Source: Pseudomonas sp. Irchel s3f7
GTDB taxonomy: Bacteria; Pseudomonadota; Gammaproteobacteria; Pseudomonadales; Pseudomonadaceae
DNA: 64,000 nucleotides
Assembly (NCBI RefSeq): GCF_900187615.1
Contig: NZ_FYDO01000001.1
Location: 248,001 to 312,000, forward strand
Direction of reading: 5' to 3'
The position numbers and the translations under genes are program-made. Below, piece by piece: positions 52,235 through 59,306 of this stretch. How positions within the stretch are numbered: position 1 is the stretch's first letter; each line of letters opens with the position of its first letter. The notes beneath the pieces were generated by a model. It was given only the letters and a program-made list of their open reading frames with translations. It ran no database searches and had not been told where the DNA came from.

Positions 52235-52813
52235 ATGGTTAAAACTGTCCGTTTACCCAAACCCGCCACCGATCTGTTGCTGCTGCACATTGAGCTGAAG
52301 TGGATCACTCCGACGATCTGGCGTCGGTTCGCGGTGCCTGAAAACATTACCTTGGGCAAACTGCACCATGTCATCCAGGTCGTGATGGGTTGGGGTGATA
52401 GCCATCTGCATGAGTTTGAAATTGCCGGTGAGAATTACGGCATGCCCGACCCTGAAGGTTGGGGCCCGACGGTAAACCCGGAAGCCCGTAAAACGCTGAT
52501 CAAGGCACTTAGCGGAAAGCGGACATTCAATTATCTCTATGACTTTGGTGACAGTTGGCATCACCGTATCAAGGTCGAAAAAACACTCCCCGCTATTGCC
52601 TGTCCTCAGGTTCCGTATTGCATAGACGGCGCCAATGCGTGTCCCCCGGAAGACGTGGGTGGCGGGCCTGGTTACGAGGACTTTCTAGAGGCGATGGCCA
52701 ACCCCGATCATCCAGAGCATGACGCGATGGTTGAATGGCATGGAGATGTTTTTGATCCAGCGGCATTTGAGTGCGAGCGCGTGAACCAGTGGTTTAAACG
52801 GATTAAAGTTTGA
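52235..52813 (+). CDS. PRiA4-ORF3-family passenger protein inside IS66
   Basis: A 192-residue protein starting 4 bp after tnpC. LLLLHIELKWITPTIWRRFA, LHHVIQVVMGWGDSHLHEFE, YLYDFGDSWHHRIKVEKTLP and CPPEDVGGGPGYEDFLEAMA are the conserved motifs of the plasmid pRiA4b ORF-3 family. Its function is unknown; the fold is proposed to relate to nucleic-acid or adaptor roles. It lies within the inverted ends, so it moves with the element. The usual last gene of IS66 is tnpC, making this an accessory cargo. Confidence 0.92.
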   Translation: MVKTVRLPKPATDLLLLHIELKWITPTIWRRFAVPENITLGKLHHVIQVVMGWGDSHLHEFEIAGENYGMPDPEGWGPTVNPEARKTLIKALSGKRTFNYLYDFGDSWHHRIKVEKTLPAIACPQVPYCIDGANACPPEDVGGGPGYEDFLEAMANPDHPEHDAMVEWHGDVFDPAAFECERVNQWFKRIKV

Positions 52814-52842
52814 GCCGCAAGGCGGTGTAGCTCGGACGCTTA

Positions 52843-53485
52843 CAGCCATGTGGCGCACGACCAATACAGTCCCTTGTGCATCTTTCGCAGCCTCGTTGAG
52901 AAGAGTCTTTGCTTCGCTAGAGAGCTGAGGAATGGAAGGCGTTGCCGGAATGCTTTCAGAGGCGACTAGCCCCTGGCCCGTCAGGTCATTCAGGTGCATT
53001 GCCAAATGTCGGCTGAAATCATCTGAGAATTGGGCCGGAGTGTCGAACGTGTGGTACTGCCCCCGAGTCCTGCAGGCGTCTTTAAACTTTACGAGCCTGT
53101 CGTACTCGTCCCGATTAACCGAACTCAGCGCCACTGGCTCGTCAGAAAAGTAGAGAAGTGTAGGTTTACCGGCTTGTATATGCTTCTCTATCTCTTCGAC
53201 CGTCCCACTGTCATATTCAACCGTTGGTGTACCTAACTTCGTCCAGAAAACCCCCACCAGCAAATCTGCTTCGATGAGAAGCTTTTCATTGATCAACTCT
53301 TGCGCTGGCTTCCCCATGTTAGGTGCGGAGCTTGACTCCCATCCAACTGGCAAAAGAACAGCTTTTCGATGTTTCGCATGAATCTCATTCCAGGCATGCA
53401 CAATCTGTCTAATCTGAGCCCGAGCCCAGGTGACATCACTAGGCGATGCGATAAAAACGTTGTATAGCGTCACTGCCAGAGCCAT
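52843..53485 (-). pseudogene. 5' part of a DUF4062/TIR-like gene, interrupted by IS66
   Basis: From ATG 53485 (GAGGA seven bases upstream) the protein reads MALAVTLYNVFIASPSDVTW and ARAQIRQIVHAWNEIHAKHR. It continues with LPVGWESSSAPNMGKPAQEL, LLIEADLLVGVFWTKLGTPT and SGTVEEIEKHIQAGKPTLLY. This is the DUF4062 pattern: a Rossmann/TIR-like domain with ASPSDV, a WE pair and D-x-x-x-GVFW. Such domains appear in predicted nucleotide-signalling and anti-phage proteins. The IS66 insertion at RHMA cuts it after about 214 residues; the intact protein would have about 275. Confidence 0.85.
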
Positions 53486-53521
53486 ATCCATTCCTCGTCG
53501 ACGCCCGAAAGCCAAAGGCTT

Positions 53522-53539
53522 AGCCGGGTCTAATTGGCT
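53522..53539. repeat. GCCGGG hairpin 5 (degenerate)
   Basis: AGCCGGGTCTAATTGGCT followed by TTAGAAGCGAC matches the flanks of the other hairpins but the stem has decayed to four base pairs. It lies 36 bp upstream of the interrupted DUF4062 gene. Confidence 0.5.
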
Positions 53540-53618
53540 TTAGAAGCGACCTTATCATTGATGTCAGATCACGCCACAGCTTAGCTGTGGGCAAGCGATG
53601 GCTCGGAGGCAAAACAAC

Positions 53619-53936
53619 TTGAACACAACCTCCCCTCTCACCGCCCTCGAGGTCAGCCAAGTGCTGACGGACGTCGCACTCGGCAAACGCATCATGACGC
53701 GAAGTTCCACACAGTCCTGGAGCGAGATTTATCACAGCCTCATGCCTGTGGAAATTGATGGCTGGCAGCTCACGCTTTTCAATGACTGCGACACCCTGGA
53801 CTACTGCGAGTACTGCAGGTCGCCTGATGGCCGAGTCGGTACACTTGAACTCTGGCAGCGCGACGGAGCTGATCCTGTCGAGCTATTGAGCACCTGGGAG
53901 CGAGATCAGCTTGAGCGGCTGCTCGCTGCCCTCTGA
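53619..53936 (+). CDS. DUF7693-like small protein, paralogue 2
   Basis: A 105-residue protein from TTG 53619, chosen for the GGAGG site nine bases upstream; an ATG at 53598 has none. SPLTALEVSQVLTDVALGKR, WSEIYHSLMPVEIDGWQLTL and LDYCEYCRSPDGRVGTLELW match the paralogue at 45.3 kb. The relic at 49.66 kb preserves the same TTG-centred start region. Three related copies within 9 kb show this gene type recurs in the island. Function unknown; the two Cys are conserved between copies. Confidence 0.75.
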   Translation: MNTTSPLTALEVSQVLTDVALGKRIMTRSSTQSWSEIYHSLMPVEIDGWQLTLFNDCDTLDYCEYCRSPDGRVGTLELWQRDGADPVELLSTWERDQLERLLAAL

Positions 53937-54197
53937 GCCTCCATGCAAAAAAAAGGCAGGTGAGGGTTTGGTCACTTCAGTTATCTCGAAAGCTGCATCC
54001 AAGACTGTAGCTATGACATCATTTTCATCACAGGCGGTTGCCGCCATGGCTTGGTAGGCTTACCAGGATTTTTAACCTGCAATCCGGGCAACTGCCAATC
54101 TGCAATGTGACCACAAATATATACGGCCCTGCCCTCACCAACTGCTCAATGTACCAATCGAATAGTTAGTGCCTGGCTTCCGAATAGGAGTAACAAA

Positions 54198-54479
54198 TTG
54201 CTGAACCGTCCCGACAAAGACGCGCTCCGCGCAATGCTGGAATCGCAAGTCCAAGAAAAACTGCAGCACGACCCAGACGCGGTAACGACCTATGCAGCCA
54301 AAGCTGAACCAGAGCGCAAACCGTACACCAGCAAACCCACAGTTCAAGACAAGGCCTTTCACAAAGAGCTTGAGCAAATGCGCGCGGATGCTAAAGCTGG
54401 AGTGATACATACGCCCCAGAGCAAGCCGCAAGACGCGTGCGCTCCTAGCCTTAGGCTTGACGATTATCCGGATCTGTAA
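54198..54479 (+). CDS. Small charged protein of unknown function
   Basis: A 93-residue soluble protein with TTG start and GGAGTAA site. It is rich in Lys, Glu, Asp, Ala and Pro (MLNRPDKDALRAMLESQVQE, PERKPYTSKPTVQDKAFHKE) and ends LRLDDYPDL. Probably largely helical or disordered. No family recognised. It is 63 bp upstream of the AbrB-like gene in the same direction and may form a pair with it. Confidence 0.5.
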   Translation: MLNRPDKDALRAMLESQVQEKLQHDPDAVTTYAAKAEPERKPYTSKPTVQDKAFHKELEQMRADAKAGVIHTPQSKPQDACAPSLRLDDYPDL

Positions 54480-54542
54480 AACTTGCCACTGAGAATCTCC
54501 AGGCAGGAGCGACTTGCCGGTTCAAAGTAACGGAGACCACAC

Positions 54543-54785
54543 GTGAAAAAGCCACCTACGAAAATCATTATCGAAGAATGGGATGGTGACGGTGCGATTC
54601 GAATTCCCGATGAGGCATTGCAGGAGCTCGAACTGGATGTCGGCGACGCGGTGTACCTGATAGAAGAATTTATCGGCAACACGCGCTGCCTTGTCCTATC
54701 AAAGACGCCTCAAATAGCCGATCGAATAGACGAGCTCACTGGAGCCTGGGATAGCGGACGCCAGGGCAACGCCGAGGAAAAATGA
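54543..54785 (+). CDS. AbrB/MazE-like antitoxin-type protein
   Basis: An 80-residue protein with GTG start and GGAGA site. IIIEEWDGDGAIRIPDEALQ then ELELDVGDAVYLIEEFIGNT is the swapped-hairpin AbrB pattern (IRIPDEAL, LDVGDAVYL), and the C-terminal tail (IADRIDELTGAWDSGRQG) would be the partner-binding segment. No MazF-like or PIN toxin follows. It is similar in type, not in sequence, to the AbrB-like gene at 39.4 kb. Confidence 0.7.
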   Translation: MKKPPTKIIIEEWDGDGAIRIPDEALQELELDVGDAVYLIEEFIGNTRCLVLSKTPQIADRIDELTGAWDSGRQGNAEEK

Positions 54786-54871
54786 GGCAGCCGAAATGCG
54801 CTTACTTCAATCAGTCATGGCAGGCCGTGGAGTGACTCGCATAGGGCATGTATGAAGACTTAGGGTCGAGC

Positions 54872-54885
54872 CGGGCTTAAGCCCG
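54872..54885. repeat. GCCGGGC hairpin 6
   Basis: CGGGCTTAAGCCCG is a perfect 14-bp palindrome in the usual context (GAGC before, GAAGGATCGA after). It lies about 70 bp from the 3' end of the decayed Xre-type antitoxin. Confidence 0.75.
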
Positions 54886-54955
54886 AAGGATCGATAGCCA
54901 AAGTATCTTTAGTTGCGCAGCCCAACAAGTCGCCTATCGAATCTCACACGAGAAC

Positions 54956-55167
54956 TCCCCTCTCCAGTCGGCCAATTAGATCGAAGACTGCCTTCGTTTC
55001 CATCATATCCAGAGGACGCTTCGAACCAAGGCCACGAACGGGCGTGATCATACATTACGTAGCAGTGGCGGCATCATTTTCGAACAGGGAAAGGGCTTCG
55101 TCGAAGACAGCTTCCAATGCGACGAGGCGGTAGCTTTCTATGGTGTTAAACCCTCTGTACATCACCA
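54956..55167 (-). pseudogene. Decayed DUF2384-type antitoxin, C-terminal part
   Basis: The reverse strand reads FNTIESYRLVALEAVFDEAL, SLFENDAAT, then after a break VRGLGSKRPLDMME and TKAVFDLIGRLERGVLV. This is the same domain as the gene at 46.7 kb (TVESDRLVALVTLFDEALSL, GLGSKLPIEML, KAVLDFIGQLEEGVLV). The IKWI segment is lost in a frameshift and the HTH half is absent. A second, dead copy of this antitoxin type. Confidence 0.7.
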
Positions 55168-55317
55168 AACATCCAATGAAGATTACGGCGAATGAAGACC
55201 GGAGTTGCGGAAATGGGTGGTCTTTCTGAGGGCAAAACTGTAATCGGTGACTATGCTTTGGCACACGGGTAGCGGGCTCCGGGCTGCTCAGTCAGCCATC
55301 CTATGGGAAGCATGCCT

Positions 55318-55881
55318 ATGAAATCACTTCAAGCTCTAGCCCTTGCTTCACTCGTGACCTCCGTCAGCTTTTCAGCCCGTGCGGACGAAGTACCGTTGAG
55401 CAGCGATGCTTCGAATGATCACTACGAAACGCAGGTACTGGCCGTCGATCCGGCCAACTACCGAGTCACCATTGAAGGCCTTGATAAACGCCCGGTGTCC
55501 ATTCCGCTCACCGACCAGGCCAAGGCCATGCGCAACCTGAAAGTTGGCGATAAAGTCGACATCCGCGTCACTCGATCTGTCGATTACGTACTCAACACCA
55601 GCGTTGACGGTGCTCCGAGTGTTAGCAATGATTCTTGGATCAACCGCGCCCCACCTGACAGCCTTCCGGGTGGTGAGGTGTTTTCCGCGCTCAAGGTGAC
55701 TTCGAAGATCACAGATATCGATATGAAAAAAAACGAGGTGACCTTGCTGCGTCCAGATGGGAAAGAGGTAGTCGTTACTGTTAACAACCCTAAAATTCAG
55801 GCCCATATGATGAACCTTCAGGTCGGACAGACAGTGGACGCAATCCAAATCGAAGTGTTGAAAGTCGAGACATCACGCTAG
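55318..55881 (+). CDS. Exported protein of unknown function
   Basis: A 187-residue protein from ATG 55318 behind GGGAAG (two earlier in-frame ATGs, at 55303 and 55312, are less likely). The signal peptide MKSLQALALASLVTSVSFSA ends before RADEVPL. The mature part has two similar beta units: YRVTIEGLDKRPVSIPLTDQ with NLKVGDKVDIRVTRSVDYVL, and EVTLLRPDGKEVVVTVNNPK with NLQVGQTVDAIQIEVLKV. This is a twofold repeat of a small OB-like/beta-barrel module. Such proteins occur in many Pseudomonas genomes without known function. It lies at the right end of the island. Confidence 0.75.
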   Translation: MKSLQALALASLVTSVSFSARADEVPLSSDASNDHYETQVLAVDPANYRVTIEGLDKRPVSIPLTDQAKAMRNLKVGDKVDIRVTRSVDYVLNTSVDGAPSVSNDSWINRAPPDSLPGGEVFSALKVTSKITDIDMKKNEVTLLRPDGKEVVVTVNNPKIQAHMMNLQVGQTVDAIQIEVLKVETSR

Positions 55882-56014
55882 TTCTATGTCGTGCCGGTGA
55901 AGTCAGTATCAATGGACGCATTGATTCTGGCGGGTCAGCAGATTTCTACGGTACTGGGGCGTCCGACCGGTTCGCGCGTGGCCAAGGCTCGCAGCGCACA
56001 GTGAGGTCTGCGGG

Positions 56015-56055
56015 TGTTACCGCATCGCCGAAAACGTGGGCAAAAGCGAGTAACA
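56015..56055 (+). promoter_or_regulatory. Putative CbrB upstream activating site
   Basis: TGTTAC (56015) and GTAACA (56050) form inverted half-sites with 29 bp between them, 80-120 bp upstream of a sigma-54 promoter. These match the half-sites described for CbrB at crcZ-type promoters. Confidence 0.6.
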
Positions 56056-56136
56056 CGGAAACAAATTGTCAGGCTTTGCCCGACTGGAAAACCCGACAAC
56101 ATATCAAGTCGTTGATTTTAAAGGGTTTCAAAAAGT

Positions 56137-56152
56137 TGGCACGGGGCCTGCT
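56137..56152 (+). promoter_or_regulatory. Sigma-54 (-24/-12) promoter of the Crc-antagonist sRNA
   Basis: TGGCACGGGGCCTGCT fits the consensus TGGCAC-N5-TTGCW with one change. The -12 GC is at 56150-56151, so transcription should start near 56162 (GCATAACAAAAAC). Confidence 0.8.
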
Positions 56153-56161
56153 ATGTCTATT

Positions 56162-56539
56162 GCATAACAAAAACAAAAAAAGCGGCAAACCTGATAAAAA
56201 CAAGACGTAACGACTCTGACATAACAAAAACAACACGGCAGAGACGCAGCGAACAGATTTTTTTGGAGAAGATGTGCTTTTCAGGGTGCTTTTCGGAGTA
56301 ACCCGCAACCGGGCAGAGAACAATAAAACTACCCTCAGGTAGCTCCCGAACTGGTTGACTCGCTCAGCGAAAAAGTAGATCAGCGCTCAAAAAAATACGT
56401 TTGCTCTTGATCCCGGATGGGGATCGACAAAAACAGCGGTAAAGGGTCACGGTTTCCAAAAACAAAAACAGACCGCCCCTCAATAACAAAAAAAGAGCAC
56501 GCGCAACGACAAAATTAAAGGGGAGCCTCGGCTCCCCTT
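56162..56539 (+). ncRNA. CrcZ/CrcY-family small RNA (Hfq/Crc-sequestering)
   Basis: About 378 nt without an open frame, with repeated A-rich CA motifs that bind the Hfq–Crc complex: AACAAAAACAAAAAAAG (56166), ATAAAAACAAG (56194), AACAAAAACAACAC (56225), GACAAAAACAGCGG (56428), CCAAAAACAAAAACAG (56457) and AATAACAAAAAAAG (56482). Known family members relieve catabolite repression by titrating Hfq/Crc and are driven by CbrB and RpoN. Both the sigma-54 promoter and the TGTTAC/GTAACA site are present. The cbrB gene is not next to it, so CrcY or another family member is more likely than CrcZ. It would influence translation of catabolic genes such as van genes (inference). Confidence 0.85.
56518..56539 (+). 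terminator. Terminator of the Crc-antagonist sRNA
   Basis: AAGGGGAGCC, loop TC, GGCTCCCCTT: a perfect 10-bp stem at the 3' end of the RNA. Confidence 0.8.
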
Positions 56540-56624
56540 AGCGCTGTCTGGCATTTGTATTTTCCACAGACTAACCCTGTTTTCCACCCCCTACCCCTAA
56601 TGTGAGAGCGAGCCTGTTCCCTGC

Positions 56625-56767
56625 CCTTCAAGATCAAACAGCACCAGCTTGCCCTCGAAGCCGCGATCATGGAACTGACGCTGTGGGTCGGGCGGCGCAG
56701 TTCAGCGGAGGCTGCTGGTCATGTTCGCGGTGCTTTGGACACCACCGTGCTGATGGCACCCGAGTGA
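56625..56767 (+). pseudogene. Decayed copy of the small gene at 60.85 kb
   Basis: The frame FKIKQHQLALEAAIMELTLW then VGRRSSAEAAGHVRGALDTT aligns with FKINQNQLALEAAIMELTLW and VEPRGSAEVAGNDRGALDTI of the intact gene. The start codon and first residues are lost. It gives a partial direct repeat on the left of the 56.9-60.7 kb gene block. Confidence 0.7.
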
Positions 56768-56904
56768 TCGGGCAAACGCATCACCGAATTTAGGAAGTAA
56801 CGGATACTGGAGTTTCGAAACCTTGCCACCCATGAAGCTGTTTCGAGACGATCAGCAACCGGTTCTAGCTCAACCGGTTAGCAACATTTGCCACATTCGC
56901 GACC

Positions 56905-57552
56905 CTAAATCCCCTCAGCATCCTTATCATTAGCGCACTCAAGCATCGCCATCCCAATACACCTACCATCTCGCTGAATTAGAGCTTCGCCTGCCCCGCG
57001 AATATCACGAACTTCCTCGTCCTGGCCGAGTTTAAATTTCCCCACGAGCCGAGTGACCTCGATCTCAACGCCGACGATCTGTTTAAGCATCGCACTTATG
57101 TATTCTTCGGAACTATCGGTCATCTTCCAAGGTGTGGGCTGAGAAGCTTCGTTCGCCTGGGTCAACTTTGCGACGACACCACGCACATACCGAGCATCAT
57201 CGCGAAACGCAACTCGACCAAACGCGTGCACGACCCGATAGTTCCACGTGGGGACTTGTTGATGGAAATCATGTTTGCTGGGGTACCATTGCGGCGATAC
57301 GTATGCATCCTGGGCTCGGAATATCACCAACACTTCACTGCCCTGTGGGATTTCATGCCACAGAGGATTATTGCGCGCTACATGCGCATACAGCATCCCG
57401 AGAGTTCCGCTGCGAAGCTCGAGTACAAAGGGGAGATGATTTGCGTCAATCCCGTCGGCAGAGTGAGTGACGAGCGACCCAAATGGATTTCGCATGATCA
57501 CTTCTTGCAGCACTTCGATGCGAGACTCTTCAAACTGGGGAGGGATGTACAT
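56905..57552 (-). CDS. PaiB-type FMN-binding negative transcriptional regulator
   Basis: A 215-residue protein from ATG 57552 (GGAGCAAC upstream). MYIPPQFEESRIEVLQEVIM, NPFGSLVTHSADGIDANHLP, LYAHVARNNPLWHEIPQGSE and YVSPQWYPSKHDFHQQVPTW, with NYRVVHAFGR, are the signature of the PaiB family. These proteins have a split-barrel FMN-binding fold and are linked to repression or flavin chemistry in protein-export control of Bacillus. The 3' gene end converges with the duplicated small gene. It lies downstream of the DapA-like gene in the same direction. Confidence 0.92.
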   Translation of the reverse strand: MYIPPQFEESRIEVLQEVIMRNPFGSLVTHSADGIDANHLPFVLELRSGTLGMLYAHVARNNPLWHEIPQGSEVLVIFRAQDAYVSPQWYPSKHDFHQQVPTWNYRVVHAFGRVAFRDDARYVRGVVAKLTQANEASQPTPWKMTDSSEEYISAMLKQIVGVEIEVTRLVGKFKLGQDEEVRDIRGAGEALIQRDGRCIGMAMLECANDKDAEGI

Positions 57553-57649
57553 TGACGTTGCTCCTAGTGCCGAAATTTTCACTACCGCTAAGAGGTCGTC
57601 GCCCCTACCGAGTCGGCCTCCCCTCAGAGGGACTCAACACGCCAATTTT

Positions 57650-58543
57650 TTAGCTCAACTCAAGCTCGTCAATTACCCGTGCAATTTTTTGCCGCCCTTC
57701 TCCGCTGATAGTTCTCAGCGGTAAGGGGACGCTCGGCATGGTGGTGAAGTGACGGAGCTCAGCCGCTGTCGCAATGACTCGGTAACTGCCACCGAATTCA
57801 CCGAACAACGACCATAAAGGTTGCAGCCGCTCAGAAAGGCGGGTTGCTTCTGCGGCATCCCCAGCAAGGGCAGCGTCAGTGATAGCTTTTGCAGTGATGG
57901 GAAAAAGGCCAGCTATGACGGAATACCAGACCTCACATCCTGCATTCAGGCCTGTAGCGGCGAATGCATCCCCACTCACGCCAATGGTCACGTGACTTGG
58001 AATGACTGCTCGAAGACGGTCAACCCGAGCCTTAGCCTCCTCGGGAGCGTGAGGGACACCAGGGATCTTTATAGAACGGACATTTGGTAGATGGGCGATT
58101 CGTCCATGAAGCTCGTCGTTGAACTCAAAGTGAGTCGTACCTGGATTGTCGTACACGCACAAAGGAACAGAGATGTTGGAGCTGACGGCCTCATATAGCG
58201 AGTAAACGTCGTCGTCCGTCAGCTTTTGATAGGAAACCGGCGGAAGCAATAATGCTTTAACGCCTGACTTCTGCGCATCCTCCGCCAGCAATAGCACGTC
58301 GCGCGTTCGCAAGGCCCCAATGCTCACCATGACGGGGATATCGCCCGCAGTCTCGACTGCTAGTTGAGCAACACGCTGACGTTCTGTTCGGGACAGGTAT
58401 GCATAACTGCCTGTCGACCCTAGGGCGCCTATCGAAGACACACCTGCTGCCACGAGGTTTTCTACGAGACGGGCGAAGGCTTGCTCGTCTACCCCTGATT
58501 CATTCATAGGGGTTAAAGGGAATGCGCTAAGTCCGTCGAACAT
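57650..58543 (-). CDS. DapA-family (dihydrodipicolinate synthase/N-acetylneuraminate lyase-like) aldolase
   Basis: A 297-residue class I aldolase. Lys159 in RSIKIPG is the Schiff-base residue, Tyr131 in CVYDNPGT the proton relay and GALGSTGSYAYL (residues 39-50) the carboxylate-binding loop; here GSTGS replaces the GTTGE of true DapA. That makes lysine biosynthesis unlikely and suggests another 2-keto acid substrate. Cytoplasmic. It follows the B3/B4 gene by 22 bp and shares its direction, so they are probably one operon. The neighbouring exporter and regulator fit an amino-acid-like product (inference). Confidence 0.92.
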   Translation of the reverse strand: MFDGLSAFPLTPMNESGVDEQAFARLVENLVAAGVSSIGALGSTGSYAYLSRTERQRVAQLAVETAGDIPVMVSIGALRTRDVLLLAEDAQKSGVKALLLPPVSYQKLTDDDVYSLYEAVSSNISVPLCVYDNPGTTHFEFNDELHGRIAHLPNVRSIKIPGVPHAPEEAKARVDRLRAVIPSHVTIGVSGDAFAATGLNAGCEVWYSVIAGLFPITAKAITDAALAGDAAEATRLSERLQPLWSLFGEFGGSYRVIATAAELRHFTTMPSVPLPLRTISGEGRQKIARVIDELELS

Positions 58544-58565
58544 TATTCATCTCTCTGTCCAAGAT

Positions 58566-59261
58566 TTAAGAGGGAGTCGCCTCGATCAGGGTGCTCTCAA
58601 TTCGGGCGCCGGGCATCATCAGCTCCAGTCCCTCTATCAGCTTATCTCCAGCTTCTGTTACGGCTTCTAATGGCATCGCCGGCAGGCTTTCCAGGATGAA
58701 CCACATGTGCTTTGCATCAGCATTGAGCCTGGTACGAACACCCTGACGCCAATTCCACCGACGACAAGTGATGCCCTGATCATCCCGCCAAACGACTTCG
58801 CCAGGGTCGGCAAACTCCTGTGCCGGCACGCCTTCTTTCATGGTGTCGAACACTTCAGTACCGTCAGCAGCTACTAGACGCGGAGAGCCCACATAGGCCT
58901 CTGCATTCTCCCCTCCAACAGGGATTGCATATTCGATACTGATGGCGTTGTAGAGATCCACTACGGGATCAATGCTGGCTAAGTTGCCGTCGCGTAATAC
59001 GCGCTTGCGCAGTGCCTCGGCGGAGCATGGAGTACGTTGCGGCTTAGCGCCGAATTTACGGAAGACGTCTGCCCAAGCTGTGAGGTGAGCTTCTGCCCAG
59101 CCTACATCGCCCGATTGGACTGATTTACATGCCTGCGCCAGCGCCTTTGAGGCGATGTCAGGATTGGTTATTGGCGCAGCTTCAACCACAATGCTCAACG
59201 CTCTGAAGCCGGGAGCCAGATTGGCTACGTCTTCGCTGATTGACGGCAGTACGGACAGCAT
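58566..59261 (-). CDS. Free-standing B3/B4 tRNA-binding-domain protein
   Basis: A 231-residue protein with the B3/B4 domain of phenylalanyl-tRNA synthetase beta chain. APGFRALSIVVEAAPI, VFRKFGAKPQRTPCSAEALR, VDLYNAISIEYAIPVGGENA and EVVWRDDQGITCRRWNWRQG are the usual motifs (FGAKPQRTPCS, DLYN, CRRWNWRQG). Stand-alone members may edit mischarged tRNA or bind odd amino acids. It is divergent from an XRE-cupin regulator gene 45 bp away. Its operon partner is the DapA-like aldolase, so a non-standard amino acid may be involved (inference). Confidence 0.92.
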   Translation of the reverse strand: MLSVLPSISEDVANLAPGFRALSIVVEAAPITNPDIASKALAQACKSVQSGDVGWAEAHLTAWADVFRKFGAKPQRTPCSAEALRKRVLRDGNLASIDPVVDLYNAISIEYAIPVGGENAEAYVGSPRLVAADGTEVFDTMKEGVPAQEFADPGEVVWRDDQGITCRRWNWRQGVRTRLNADAKHMWFILESLPAMPLEAVTEAGDKLIEGLELMMPGARIESTLIEATPS

Positions 59262-59306
59262 CAGAGAATCCCCAAGTCCATAAATTGAAAATCATGCTAG
59301 CTAACA

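Larger units (their letters stand above)
49888..52842 (+). mobile_element. Complete IS66-family insertion sequence with passenger gene
   Basis: The element carries tnpA, tnpB, tnpC and a fourth gene. The ends are inverted: left GTAACCGTCCGGCCAGCACC, right complement TAAGCGTCCGAGC, matching IS66-type termini. The 8-bp duplication CAGCCATG is present at 49880-49887 and 52843-52850, as expected for IS66. Near the left end, AAGATAGTG (49934) and CACTATCTT (49963) form an inverted repeat around the tnpA start region. All genes are intact, so the insertion is recent. Confidence 0.93.

Noticed and set aside
45640..54890. Classical integron attC sites for the hairpin-separated small genes
   Set aside because: The hairpins lack the RYYYAAC/GTTRRRY core sites, genes lie in both orientations, and no integron integrase is present.
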